Below, one piece after another: positions 12,301 through 22,363 of a stretch of DNA of 64,000 bases. Under the pieces are notes generated by a model. That model was given only the letters and a program-made list of their open reading frames with translations. It did not search any database and had not been told where the DNA came from. Source of the DNA: Trebouxia sp. TZW2008 (lineage: Eukaryota > Chlorophyta > Trebouxiophyceae > Trebouxiales > Trebouxiaceae). A program made the position numbers and the translations under genes. The DNA lies in contig BDIU01000170.1 of NCBI GenBank assembly GCA_002118135.1, forward strand, positions 117,772-181,771, in the 5' to 3' direction. Each line of letters starts with the position of its first letter. The stretch's first letter is position 1.

Positions 12301-15300
12301 ACTCCTTGTGACATTCCCACTATGGCACGTGCTAAGGAAAGCCTCGAAAGGCACGCACGTCATGTTTACAGAGCAAAACGCAGGTCATGATGTCCTAACT
12401 ATTCCTAAATGTGAGGTCTTGCTAAAGCACAGTTTGCTCTCCAGTGTTTGGTCGCCTCAGTGTCAGTGTCAAACAGGGCTTGATTGTGTGTGACAGCCCC
12501 TTGCTAGTACAGTCATGGTAAGGAACTTGACTGTACCTGGGTGTCAGCATCAGGCAGGTCGCTGTTGCTACACAACAGCCCTTGCTGGTGCAGCAAATTC
12601 ACATGAGCCATTGCGTTTAGCCAACAGTCAAAGACGGAAGTAGGCTCATTGCTGTTGGTCAACATACAGAGGCAGATTTACCTGGGTGTCAGCATCAGGC
12701 AGGGTGCTGTTGCCATCAACAGCCCCTTGCTGGTGCAGCACCTCAAGGCAAGCCAATGTGCTTGGTCGACAGTCAAAGGCAGAACTATAATTGAGACTCA
12801 AAGACAGGGTAACTCCTCTGGACAGGCATGGTGAGTGTACCTGAGTGTCAGCATCAGGCAGGGTGGTATTGCCTGCAACAGCCCCCTGCTGGTGCAGCAC
12901 TTCCAAGCGAGCTTGCAGGAAGGCCTCCCCTTGGTAGGCGGCTGCTCTGATGCAGCCCACTTCCTCCACTGCAGCCCTGCCCCTCTTCTTGCCCCTGCTG
13001 GCCTTCTTGGACAAACCTGTGGCAATGACTTGACATCAGGCAACTTGCAATTTTGCAATGGTTCAAGTTTGCACTGCTGTAGACGTGCTGCTGCTCTAAT
13101 GCAGCCCACTTCCTCCACTGCCGCCCTGCCCCTCCTTTTGCCCCCGCTGGCCTTCTTAGCCAGGCCTACAGTCATCAATCAAAATCAGACATACGGTGTC
13201 AACAAGTGCGCAATGAAATTGATTGGGGCTTCTGATCAGCCTCATACCAGTAATATGCTGCCGCCCTGATGCAGCCCACTTCCTCCACTGCGGCCCTGGC
13301 CTGCTTCTTGCCCCTGCTGGCCTGTTTAGCCAGCCCTGTGGCAATGACAATCTGACACTTACAAGCTGGTTTGACCAAGTGCCTCTCTGCATGCCCCGCT
13401 TACAAGTTGACTTTGATGCACTCACTTGAATGCCTGTGCTTTGCATTGTGCATGCTGCTAAACACCTCAACAGGCTGAGCAGATCACCAGGCTGAGCAAT
13501 TGTAACACTTCACACAAAGACATGGCATCGTCTGACAGAGATTTGGGTTGCGCATGCTGCTGTAGAAGCTGTTGCCATTTCTGAGGACCGCAAACATGCT
13601 CAGACGGTTTGAAACAAGAATACTTTCGCTCGATGCCACCTCATGCAACATGTCGCTTCAGACAAAATCAGTAAGGCCTTACCTGACTGTGCCTTGGGCT
13701 GTGCATGGGGCTGCTGAAGGTGTTGCTGCCGGTGGTGATTTCCTCCAGACTGAGCAATCTGCTCTAATAATGTGAACCAAGGATAGTTTGCTCAATGCCA
13801 CCTCATGCAACACAGAGCTGCAGAGTAAAGTTTCACCTGAGTGGAGTTTGGTGAGTGCATGCTGCTGAGGAAGCTGTTGCCAGCTTTGACTTCCTCCAAG
13901 CTGAGCAAACTGCTCTGATGATGTGGACCCAGAATCCTGCCTGGGCAGTCTGTCCAGGAGCTTGTGCTGAAGCCTGCCATGGCTTTTCTCTGAAGCGTTC
14001 TTCTTCAGTTTCGGCTTTGGTATGTCAAGGTCAGGATCGTAATCATAGGGCCGCTTGGGCGGTCGCCGGTTGCGCTGAAGGCGCTCAGCAATGCCTGTGG
14101 CAAGGCATAGCATTGTATTTCAGGGCCGCTTTGTGGTCCATGGCAATGCATGCTCATGCACAGGGAAGGTCACATGCAGTGAAACTCAAGCAAACCAGTA
14201 CAAACCCACTCAGTAAGCTGTTGTGCTGTGTAGCAGTCAGGGTGACACAAGTCATGTCCTGCCAAAACAATGCTACAGCTTCAATGCAGAGACAGATGGG
14301 AAGCAAGAAGTCATCGCATGCAGCTTGCGGCTCATGAAACGCAGTGCATGAAATAGCCAGAGAAATTGATCAAGGATTTCAGTGAAGATTACCTCGGGGC
14401 CCATCTTCTGGTGACTGCCATGCTGCCCAATCGAACTCTTCTTCAGAGGCAGGCACGCCGACTGTCTGCTGACCTTCAGTACCCTCAAGGCCTTGACTAA
14501 TCCTTATTGGCGCAACAGGCGAAATTTGTGTGATGTCTACATCAACGCTCTGAGAGTCATCTAGAGAATGTTTTCTGCCTGTCAAACTGCGCTGACTTTG
14601 AGCAGACTTCTTCTGTGAGGAGATATGGACAATGTCCACCTCAGGAGAAGACACATGATGGTTGTCATGTGCAACGCCTGAAGGTTTCTCAGGAGTGTTG
14701 TACATTATGTCTATCTCTGCGTCCATGGCTGCTTCTGACTGTAATTGCTTGGAGTGTCTGTCACCATTGAGATGCGAAACAGCAGGGAAGGGCGAATGGA
14801 AGCCATTCTTGCCAGATGCATGAGCACTTCTAGCCTTGGCTGAGTCAAACGCACCTGCCTGCTGTGTATGCTGTGCCTGCTTCATCTGGACTGCATGAAG
14901 AAAGCCATTCGCTGTATGCTGACCAGTATGGGCATTGCCAACAGGTAAGCCTTGTGCTGATGCCTGTGCCTGAGGTGCTTTGCCTGCTTCAGCCTGCCTG
15001 CTGGTTTCAGCTGCCTTAGCCAATGCAGCTTCCCTTGCAGCTTCAGCAGCAGCTGCTTGCTTTGCAGCTTCAGCACCAGCTTCTGCCTTGGCAGCTTCAA
15101 CAGCAGCTTCTTCCCTGGCAGCCTTGGTAGCCGCTTTGGCAGCTGCTGCAGCAGCTGCTTTCTGAGCCCTTGCTGCCTTGGCTTTCTCTTGCTGCTGCTT
15201 TTGAGCTGCCACCTTGGCTGCTCGCGCCTCACGAGCTGCCTGAGCAGCCTCTGCCTTCTTAGCCCTGATGGCTGCAGCAAAAGACACTCTCACGACATTT

Positions 15301-18300
15301 ATTGATGGCAAAATTCCAAAAAAGTTGCCTGTTCACGAAAGACAGACACCTGCTGGTGACAATCTTGCCTGACAGTTGTCAATGGAGACAAGATGCTGCA
15401 GCAGCCAAGCTAACTTTCTGAAGTGCTGCGCAGATGTGTGTACATGACCGCTCTGACATCTGGTGGGCCAAGTAGTACGCGAACTCATCTGCATGTGGTG
15501 TGCATGACAAGCAGATTGGCATGGCTCTACACTTTCAACAAAAGAAAGAAATCAGTGACGTGCTTTGAGGTACTCAACGCATACTCCCTGAGCACTTCGT
15601 TTTGTTGAGTGAGCTGGACTGTCATGCCATTCTACGAGACAATGAACTTCATGCCTTATACAAGTAAGGGCCCTTTAACATATGATGTTGCATGAAGTGG
15701 CAGTGGTGCAGCTTGCAAACAAAGTGCAGAGGCTGACTTTGTTCAGCATTCTAATTGACGACATATCCTCTTTGCTAAGCCAGTTACATACCTGGCAACA
15801 ACAGCTGCAAATTGAAATGAAAGATGTTGCAAAGAAACAGCACAGTGCATCAAGCTACAGCTGCCCTGTTGTGCCAAGCAGCAGTCAAAACTTCCAAAGT
15901 CCACATAATGCATGAGCCACGTTAGTAAAAATGATGTTTGAGCAAAATTTTGGGTTAGCAGTCATTGTGTGCGTTTTACCTTCTCGTCTCTTCTCCTCTT
16001 CTTCTGCAAGTGCGGCAGCGCGCTCAGCAGCAATCCTTTTCTCCTCGGCCATCTGAGCAGCAAGCGCCCTCACCTGCTCAGCCGCTTTCCGCTCTTCTTC
16101 AGCAAGCTTGTCAGCAGCTTCCCTGGCAGCTGCCTCTGCAGCTGCTTTCTCAGCTGCTGCCTTTTCAGCAGCTGCTTTGGCAGCAGCAGCTTCCTCTGCG
16201 GCTGCCTTCTCAGCTGCAGCCTTCTCAGCAGCAGCTTTGTCAGCGGCAGCCTGGCGCTCAGCTGCCAGCTTCTTGGCAGCTGTCTCAGCCTTTTGCCGCC
16301 GATGCTCTTCTTGCCATGCCTGCCACAGTCAAATGAAAGTTTGATTTGAGCATCCAGAAGTAGATCATGACATTGCAAGCATTGTACACAGACTCTGAAG
16401 GGCTTCGTTTGAGCAGCTGCAATCAGATTTATTGCAGGGCTTCATTGATCTGACAGACTGGCAGGCTATTTGCCTGCACTTTCAAGCCTTGGCTTTCAAG
16501 CTTTTACACCAATTTTAGGGAGCCGGTGCAGTAGATTTCAATGATAGTGTTAATTTGGTCACAACAACCATTGCTGCAGTTGTTGTACGATGCAAGCAGC
16601 AGTGATCCCAAGCAGAGTGTCAAGCGTGTCGCAGAAGTGATAGCTTTGGGCGCACCTGCTGGGCAGCTTCTTCAGCCTTGCGTTTCGCTTCTGCCTCTGC
16701 AGCTGCTTTGGCAGCTGCTTCTTGCCTGATGCGGTCCTCTTCAGCCTTCTTGCGCCTGGCCTCCTGCCGTGCTTCCTCCCGCCTCTGCCTAACATGTCAC
16801 GCCACGAAACGTCTCAAACACACAATGCACTGACTTCAGCATATGCACCTCTGCTCAATGCTAAATCAGGCTTGAAGGTGCTTGAGTATCAGCTGCCATG
16901 CTCAGTTGCAAATGCTTCAGCTTTGAAACCGCCCTGTTGCGCAAAGGCATGTTTTGCTGGCTGCATGAAGCTCACCCAGCCCCGCAAGCTGAAGCTACAG
17001 CTCGAGTATGCCATAACAGATGCATATGTGCATTGCTGACACGATGCAGATGCAAGCACATGCGAGAAGGTGTTGCCATGCGTGGCTGGTGTTTCGTCTG
17101 GACAGAAGCTGATGTGGGCCTGCAGCAACGCAGTGAGGCAGCAGTATACCTCTCAGCTCTGGCAGCTGCTTCTGCAGCTAGCCTCGCTTCCTCTTCCTCT
17201 CTCTGCCACCTAGCCAATGCTTCAGCCTCCAACTGCTGTTTCTCTCTGCAATTCAAAAGCAACTCAGCACTCCACCATCAGTGGACTAAAGCAGTGGCTG
17301 ACACAGCAATTGACAGGTACATTCACCACTGCATCTGCAGCTGATGAATTCCACAATATGAGAAACAAAGGTCTGCAGACCCCAGGATGCACACTAGCCA
17401 TTGAGCACATTGTTTTCACACCAACAGGCGGCCGGTGCCATCACTGCGCTGGCAAGTCTGCATAAGCAAGGACCCCTGCTTGACATTGACACAGCAGACA
17501 AACTCAGATGTGCATGAGCATCTTATCAAGTGTCTCCTTGGCAAGTTGACAGGCCACAGAATGCACCACAGCATGCAGTCAAGGCAACCCTTGATGGACG
17601 CACGCCACTCCCAACAGAGAGACAAAGAACGTCCCATAGGACACTCACAATGCTTCAGCCTTAGCTTTTGCCTCAGCCTCAGCCTTCAACCTAGCCACCT
17701 CAGCCCTAGCTTCATCCTCAAGCCGTGCCTTCTCAGCAGCTGCCCTGACAGCTTCTGCCCTAGCTTCTGCCTCAATGCCTGCCTGCTCGGCAGCTGCCCT
17801 GGCAGCTTCTGCAGCACGTTCCTGGCGAGCTGCTTCCAACAGCTGAGGCACAGAAGCATAGATGCTCTTGATGACCATGTCGTACACTGCTTTCTTCCCA
17901 ACTTCCTGAAGTTGCTGCCGAAGCTGTGTCGCGATTGCTTTGGCGTGTTGCGACAAATCTGGGTGCTGATGCTGCTGCCAATGTTGGGATGGCAAATTAG
18001 AAGTTGAAAGGGCCAATTTACCAGTGATGTTGCCATTGGCAGCAGCATGGGGGTCAGAGGGCAAGGGGGGTAGGGGATCTGAAGGGGGCTGAGGGTTGAG
18101 GTACTGACTGAATAGCTGTGCTAAGGTATAGGCTGTTGTGCTGTCTGCTACATGGTAGACTTCCATGCTCTCTACATAGTACCCGCTGTCAACCCATGCT
18201 GCAAAGTCTCGCAGAGCAAAGGGTCCCTGCAATGGCCAAGCGCATCAAAGTCAGCCAACATTCTCATGACTCATGATGCTGCATGATCATTGTAGCTTGG

Positions 18301-21300
18301 TTTTGGCAGTGGGATATCCTGAATGCTAGATGCTAAACTCGACAGTACCAAAGTTGGCGAGGACATGACTGCCCACTGAGGTGTTGCTGCTTCATCATCA
18401 ATAAGGAGAAGCAAGAATTTTCTTGTCAAGCTACCCTCATGGATTGACGGTCCAAGAGCATTTGCAAAGCATGGTACAACCAAGGAGCAGACACAAATCC
18501 CAGCAGTCTACTGCATAACATGAGATATGTAAGGACATTGCAACTTGACCAATCTTGACTCTGGTTGTGGGTACAGCCATTCAACAGCTAGAAGACAGAC
18601 TTTGCAGGAACTGATTCCCCTGCATAAGCCTAGCTGCTTTTGTGCAGAAGAGACATGTGCATATGCAGGTGCCTGACCATACTTGCTGTTGCTGGCCATC
18701 CCAGTAGGCCCAGCAAGGATTGGTTGCTGCTTCTCCAATGGGGTCTTGCTGAGGTTGTTGGCCATCAGCAGAGACAGCATAGCTAGGTTGCTTCTGGCTG
18801 TCAGCTGCAAAAAAGGACATACAGCTTAGCACCTGCCTTTATACATACATTAAAACGCATACTAGTCGGGCTCAAAGGCTTCGCTAGGTACCACCAAGCA
18901 TTTATTTTTGAGCAACTTAATCTTTTTGCGTGCTGAACCACTTCAGAAGCACTGATCCGAAGTGTCATCTGACGTTGCATATGCACAATGACACAGCTGT
19001 GCCAGTCTGTAAACAACAGCTTCATTGCTTTGATGGGTTGCAATCTGAATGAAAGCCTTCAAGCATCATTAGCAGGCATCTGGTTGAACGCTCAATTGTA
19101 TGACTGCCACATGCAAACATGCAGTAACATGAAGTGCAAGCCATGGCGCTGAAACACCTGAGCACAATATTCATGCAACAGTACCAGAATCCTGAGCAGA
19201 ATGGCAGCAAAGGCTGTATGTGCTTGGTTCTGGAGGATGCGATTACAGACCGAACCAAATGACTGTTTACCATGTTTGTTGCAGCGTCAGAGCAGATGAT
19301 TGGAGAATGTTTTCAGACCTATCAAGACAACTGAGCAGGCGTGTCTGCTGTACGCGTTGCACAAGATGTTGACCAGTCAGAAAGGATGCAATGCTTTGCA
19401 TGTGATACAGAGGTAGCAACTAACCTGCTGCAACTTGGTGGGCATAAGACAGGGCATCCTTCCACCCCTGCACCACCCCCCCTGCGGTCTGGGGCACCCC
19501 AACCTGACTGACAGGGTACATTTGCTGATGGGCTTGCAGTAACCCAGCCTGAAGCTTTTGCGCCAGTTCTGAAGGTGTGAAACCTTGATTGCTGTCTGCT
19601 GACTGTGTCAGCCCTGACGCATGCCAGTCCCACCGTGCTTCTGTAGCAACTACTGCGGCAACTGCTGCAGCAGCTGCTGCTGTAGCGCCAGCCGCAGCTT
19701 GCACCTGCAGAACCAAAGTTGCATGCTAAGGGAAGCTGCAATGCTCTCAAGAGAAAGTTGCTTGATCACTCATCAACAGAGTGTAGGCGTTGAGAATACT
19801 GATTGTGCATGAGGGCAAGTCACACAGCTGCCATGCCAAAGGAGACATGGGCTGCAAGGCTTGGGCCTGCCCAAGATATGCATCAATTGTTCAATGCAAA
19901 AGCTGCTCCTTGAACACGCACAGCACAGCACAGCACAGCACAGCACAGCACAGCACAGCGCAGCGCAGCGCAGCCCAGCCTAGCCCAGCACAGCTCAGCA
20001 CAGCTGAATACGTAATCACATGGCACAGTAAACAGCCCAAAGCGCAACTGATCACCTGAGGTTGCGCACGTGATGAAGATGCCGAAACATGCAAGTTGTA
20101 AGCAGTACAAACAGAAGTTGACCACCTGATCTCCGGCATGTGACCACTCAATTAGACAACATATTTCCTGAGCAACATGAGCAACAGCTGAGCACCTGAC
20201 GTCGCGCACGTGACAGGTCTGCTGCAGCCTGAGTAATGGCTGCCTCTGCTTGCTGGTGGCTGTCCCAGGCTGCCCGCAAGCCCTTGCAACCATTCAGCTT
20301 GTACTTGATGCGCGTGGACACCTCGTCGTAGTAGTTGTAGATGTCTTGCTCTGCACTGACGGTCTGGGACACTGCATTTCCAATCAGCATTTGAGTCACT
20401 AGTGTGAAAGGGGTTGTGGGTCAGTGTCTCCCCAGTCTGTGGGACGCCCCATATGTAGTCTGGCCTGTATCATACTTACAGCATGCAGTGTAGGTAAGGT
20501 TACACTGTGCTCGCCCTTCAATTTACTGCAAGCCCGACAAGTGCCCGAGGTAAAACATGCTGGCCTGAGATTTGCTATTGCTAGCAGGTCTATTGTACCT
20601 TGTGTCATCTCAAACAGCTCAGCTAGACTGTAAGGGCCGCACTGGGTGCCCTTTTGTGTCCAGTACCATTCCTTGGATGAGACCTCGGGCAGGTGGCAGT
20701 AGCCCTCATAAGCAAGCTGTTTGCCAGCAGCAATTGCCTGTAACAGCCAGCTCGAGAGCTCAACACGCTTGGCACACATCTAGGCTGATTGCAATTTTTG
20801 TGCAGGGCTTAAAGGCATTCGAGACGATGGCCCACTGGTAGTTTCTGATAGCAGATACAATTTTGGCGCAGACAAGTTGCACAAAGGCAAGCATGTGGGG
20901 CAGAGTCTGCTCTGGGTCAAGACAGGAAAACAAGCTGTAGGTGCAGACCGCTTACTTGCTGAGCTGGGTCTACGAGTGAGATAGTTTGTGGAGTAGACCA
21001 GCGTACCTGTGCTTGCTGCAGACTGCTGCTGCATGCAAAGTTAGCAGCTTGCACTGACGCCTCCTCCTGCTGCTGGCGTAAAAGCATGTTCTGGGCATTT
21101 TGCAGCATAGCACTAATCGGCTCTACATGAGCGGTTTTGGTGGCTTTAGCCAGATCATTTGAATCTACACATGCACAGAGAGTGATTGGCATTGGCAAAG
21201 ACCCAGAAAATTGTACCTACATGCCTGCTGTGCTCAAATTTCTGATCTGACGGCTGCTGTGAGTGGAACTCACCTGAGCTTGGCAAGACATTTTCTGTTG

Positions 21301-21616
21301 GTAAGTCTGGTTGCAAGTGCAGTTGCAGCTGTGTGTCTGTGGCAAATATGTCCAGAGCAACATCTTCAGCCAAAGCTGGAGCTTGAGCTGAGCTACTCTG
21401 TTGCACACAAGTAGTAGGGCTTGCTAAGCTCTGCACTGCCTTTTCTGGTGGAGGCAGTAAGAGATCACTAGTGCCACTGGGCCTGTGTGACTCTGTGATT
21501 GAGCTGAGCGCCCGGGAACGAGACGGGAAACGTATTTGCAGCCGTGCAGCGGACCCAGCAGGTGACGCAGGCGTGTCTGTGGGTGTGTTGCCGCTAGTTG
21601 TCTCTGCTGTCACCAT
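9323..21616 (-). CDS. SET1/ATXR7-like histone H3K4 methyltransferase with GYF domain
   Basis: Nuclear chromatin enzyme expected to methylate histone H3 lysine 4. Start ATG at 21616; first exons 21274-21616 and 21007-21164 keep frame. An exon near 20600-20738 has a GYF-like [16 protein letters not shown] fuller GYF domain is split by an intron: [11 protein letters not shown] (exon start 18683) joins [17 protein letters not shown] (ending 18226). Exons between about 18.0 and 14.9 kb encode a long Ala/Glu/Lys/Arg helix. The catalytic end is clear: 11404-11511 ([19 protein letters not shown]), 10898-11011 ([17 protein letters not shown]), 9790-9930 ([21 protein letters not shown]) and 9323-9397 (post-[17 protein letters not shown], stop). 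GYF plus SET matches plant ATXR7/SDG25. Middle exon borders are incomplete, and several exons have intronic copies. Confidence 0.85.
9540..9790. repeat. imperfect tandem repeat in the last SET intron
   Basis: Three to four degenerate units of roughly 75-90 bases share the plus-strand elements cacacatca, ggttttgcat and a purine-rich aaagacaacagt/aaaggcaatagt segment, at about 9560-9640, 9645-9710 and 9725-9785. The array runs up to the GC donor of exon 9790-9930. Confidence 0.6.
9790..10250 (-). repeat. tandem duplication of the SET-C exon with its flanking intron (period about 226 bases)
   Basis: Exon 9790-9930 encodes the NHSCDPNC and TYDYK motifs. A second unit upstream at about 10027-10160 encodes [19 protein letters not shown] in frame after its own tgcag acceptor, and the flanking sequence cacatggctaag recurs at 9943 and 10169. 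In the copy the end of the exon is changed: the conserved YDY is replaced by LDF and no GT or GC donor is seen at the equivalent place. The copy is therefore a pseudo-exon or an alternative exon giving an inactive enzyme. Confidence 0.85.
10440..10915 (-). repeat. four copies of the 3' end of the SET DAT exon
   Basis: The plus-strand string gacctgg..agtggc.tcaacagccca starts at about 10447, 10575, 10768 and 10895. The last marks the real exon 10898-11011 (WAVDATRQ then donor). The other three keep roughly 30 coding bases (WAVDATR-like) and the donor region but lack the rest of the exon. Longer shared flanks (attggctgtg.ggagtgcatgg) at about 10543 and 10867 show that intron sequence was copied too. 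Confidence 0.8.
11205..11345 (-). repeat. decayed copy of the SET EYVGQ exon
   Basis: Reverse strand reads [12 protein letters not shown] near 11260-11310, against [12 protein letters not shown] in the working exon 11404-11511. The donor CAG|GTACAC of the real exon has become CATGTACAC, so the copy has lost its GT at the expected place. It lies in the intron directly downstream of the parent exon. Confidence 0.75.
12520..13345 (-). repeat. array of full and half copies of one SET-gene exon
   Basis: One long version (about 12840-13014) encodes [19 protein letters not shown], then an alanine-rich link and [18 protein letters not shown] before a donor. Upstream, half copies of the [19 protein letters not shown] end lie at about 13095-13170 and 13265-13335. 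Downstream, half copies of the LHQQG..LPDADTQ end lie at about 12535-12600 and 12680-12755. So the acceptor half was multiplied on one side and the donor half on the other. Confidence 0.78.
13680..14000 (-). repeat. SET-gene exon 3' half and one copy
   Basis: The exon near 13840-14105 encodes [16 protein letters not shown] and later [19 protein letters not shown] before its donor. A downstream copy at about 13685-13770 gives [20 protein letters not shown] in another frame, with a similar donor context. As elsewhere, only the donor half is repeated. Confidence 0.65.
14900..18020 (-). other. Ala/Glu/Lys-rich helical spacer of the SET protein
   Basis: Successive reverse-strand exons at about 17645-17920, 17150-17250, 16660-16790, 15985-16320 and 14980-15270 encode repeats such as [15 protein letters not shown] and [19 protein letters not shown]. 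The pattern of charged residues every three to four positions with no proline or glycine predicts a long single helix or coiled coil of a few hundred residues between the GYF and SET parts. It is present in five consecutive exons, so it is unlikely to be a chance low-complexity intron. Confidence 0.7.
19919..20006. repeat. pentanucleotide CAGCA minisatellite in a SET-gene intron
   Basis: About seventeen units of cagca/cagcg/cagcc/tagcc run without interruption. The first units are perfect and the later ones change gradually at the fifth base, the usual mark of slippage followed by decay. It lies in an intron of the methyltransferase gene. Confidence 0.9.
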
Positions 21617-22363
21617 GTTTGCGACGAAAGCAACGTAGCCTGGTCAGTATGCGGGACCTTCAGCTGTCTGTAATGCAGTATGCAAGACATGCGTGCTGTT
21701 TTGGCGTGACTTGAGCATTGGCTCGTCGCCCGACGTGCAGGGACAACCAGTGTCAAGCAAGATGCAAGTTAGCTTGCAGGACGCACAGCTTGCGCCCGGC
21801 AGCGTCTCGCATGCAACCAGCGCTTCGTGTCAACATCAAGCCCAGCTTCTGATGAGCCCTTGTGAATTGCTTGTCAAGGACTTGTCCAAGCAAACAGTTG
21901 TTGCTCAGGAGCCATGCAAGATCACATGAAACCACAGCTGCTGTTTCTCAGGCAAAGTCAACACAAAGGCTTGTCAAAAGCCCTTGCAGTGTGCCTGTCT
22001 GTCCCTGCATTCTTCCCTGCTTTGCCATTGCTCTGTCTGCTGCATTGGCCTCTGCTGTTGTCAGTGCCAAGCATGATGCAAGGGGGCGCAAATGACAGGA
22101 AGAAACCCAGCCTTTACAGAAGTTGGTGATACAGAGCCAGTAAGAGTAAGTCAAGGGCAAAAAGAGCTGATCTCATGTTCTGCTCAATGCTCAGAATCAA
22201 AGCTGATGTGAGTGGCAATCCAAATGTAGGGCTACTTATAGCTGCCGCTGCAGCTAGCTAGTACGTTTGCCATAAGCTGTATAGCTGCGTTGTTGCTGCT
22301 TTATTTTGCTGCTGCATGTGAATTCAATGACGACATTCTCTCAAGCACAAATAGACACTGTGC
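21617..22363. promoter_or_regulatory. intergenic: SET gene promoter and FNR 3' flank
   Basis: The SET gene starts at 21616 and the FNR gene, also on the reverse strand, stops at 22364. About 750 bases between them should hold the SET promoter/5' UTR and the FNR 3' UTR. A reverse-strand TGTAA, the usual green algal poly(A) signal, is seen near 22115-22119, about 245 bases past the FNR stop. No coding exon is evident. Confidence 0.45.

Noticed and set aside
14980..16350. Plus-strand alanine/serine-rich frames
   Set aside because: They are antisense readings of the Ala/Glu/Lys helix exons of the SET gene; GCA/GCT-rich helices give open antisense frames.
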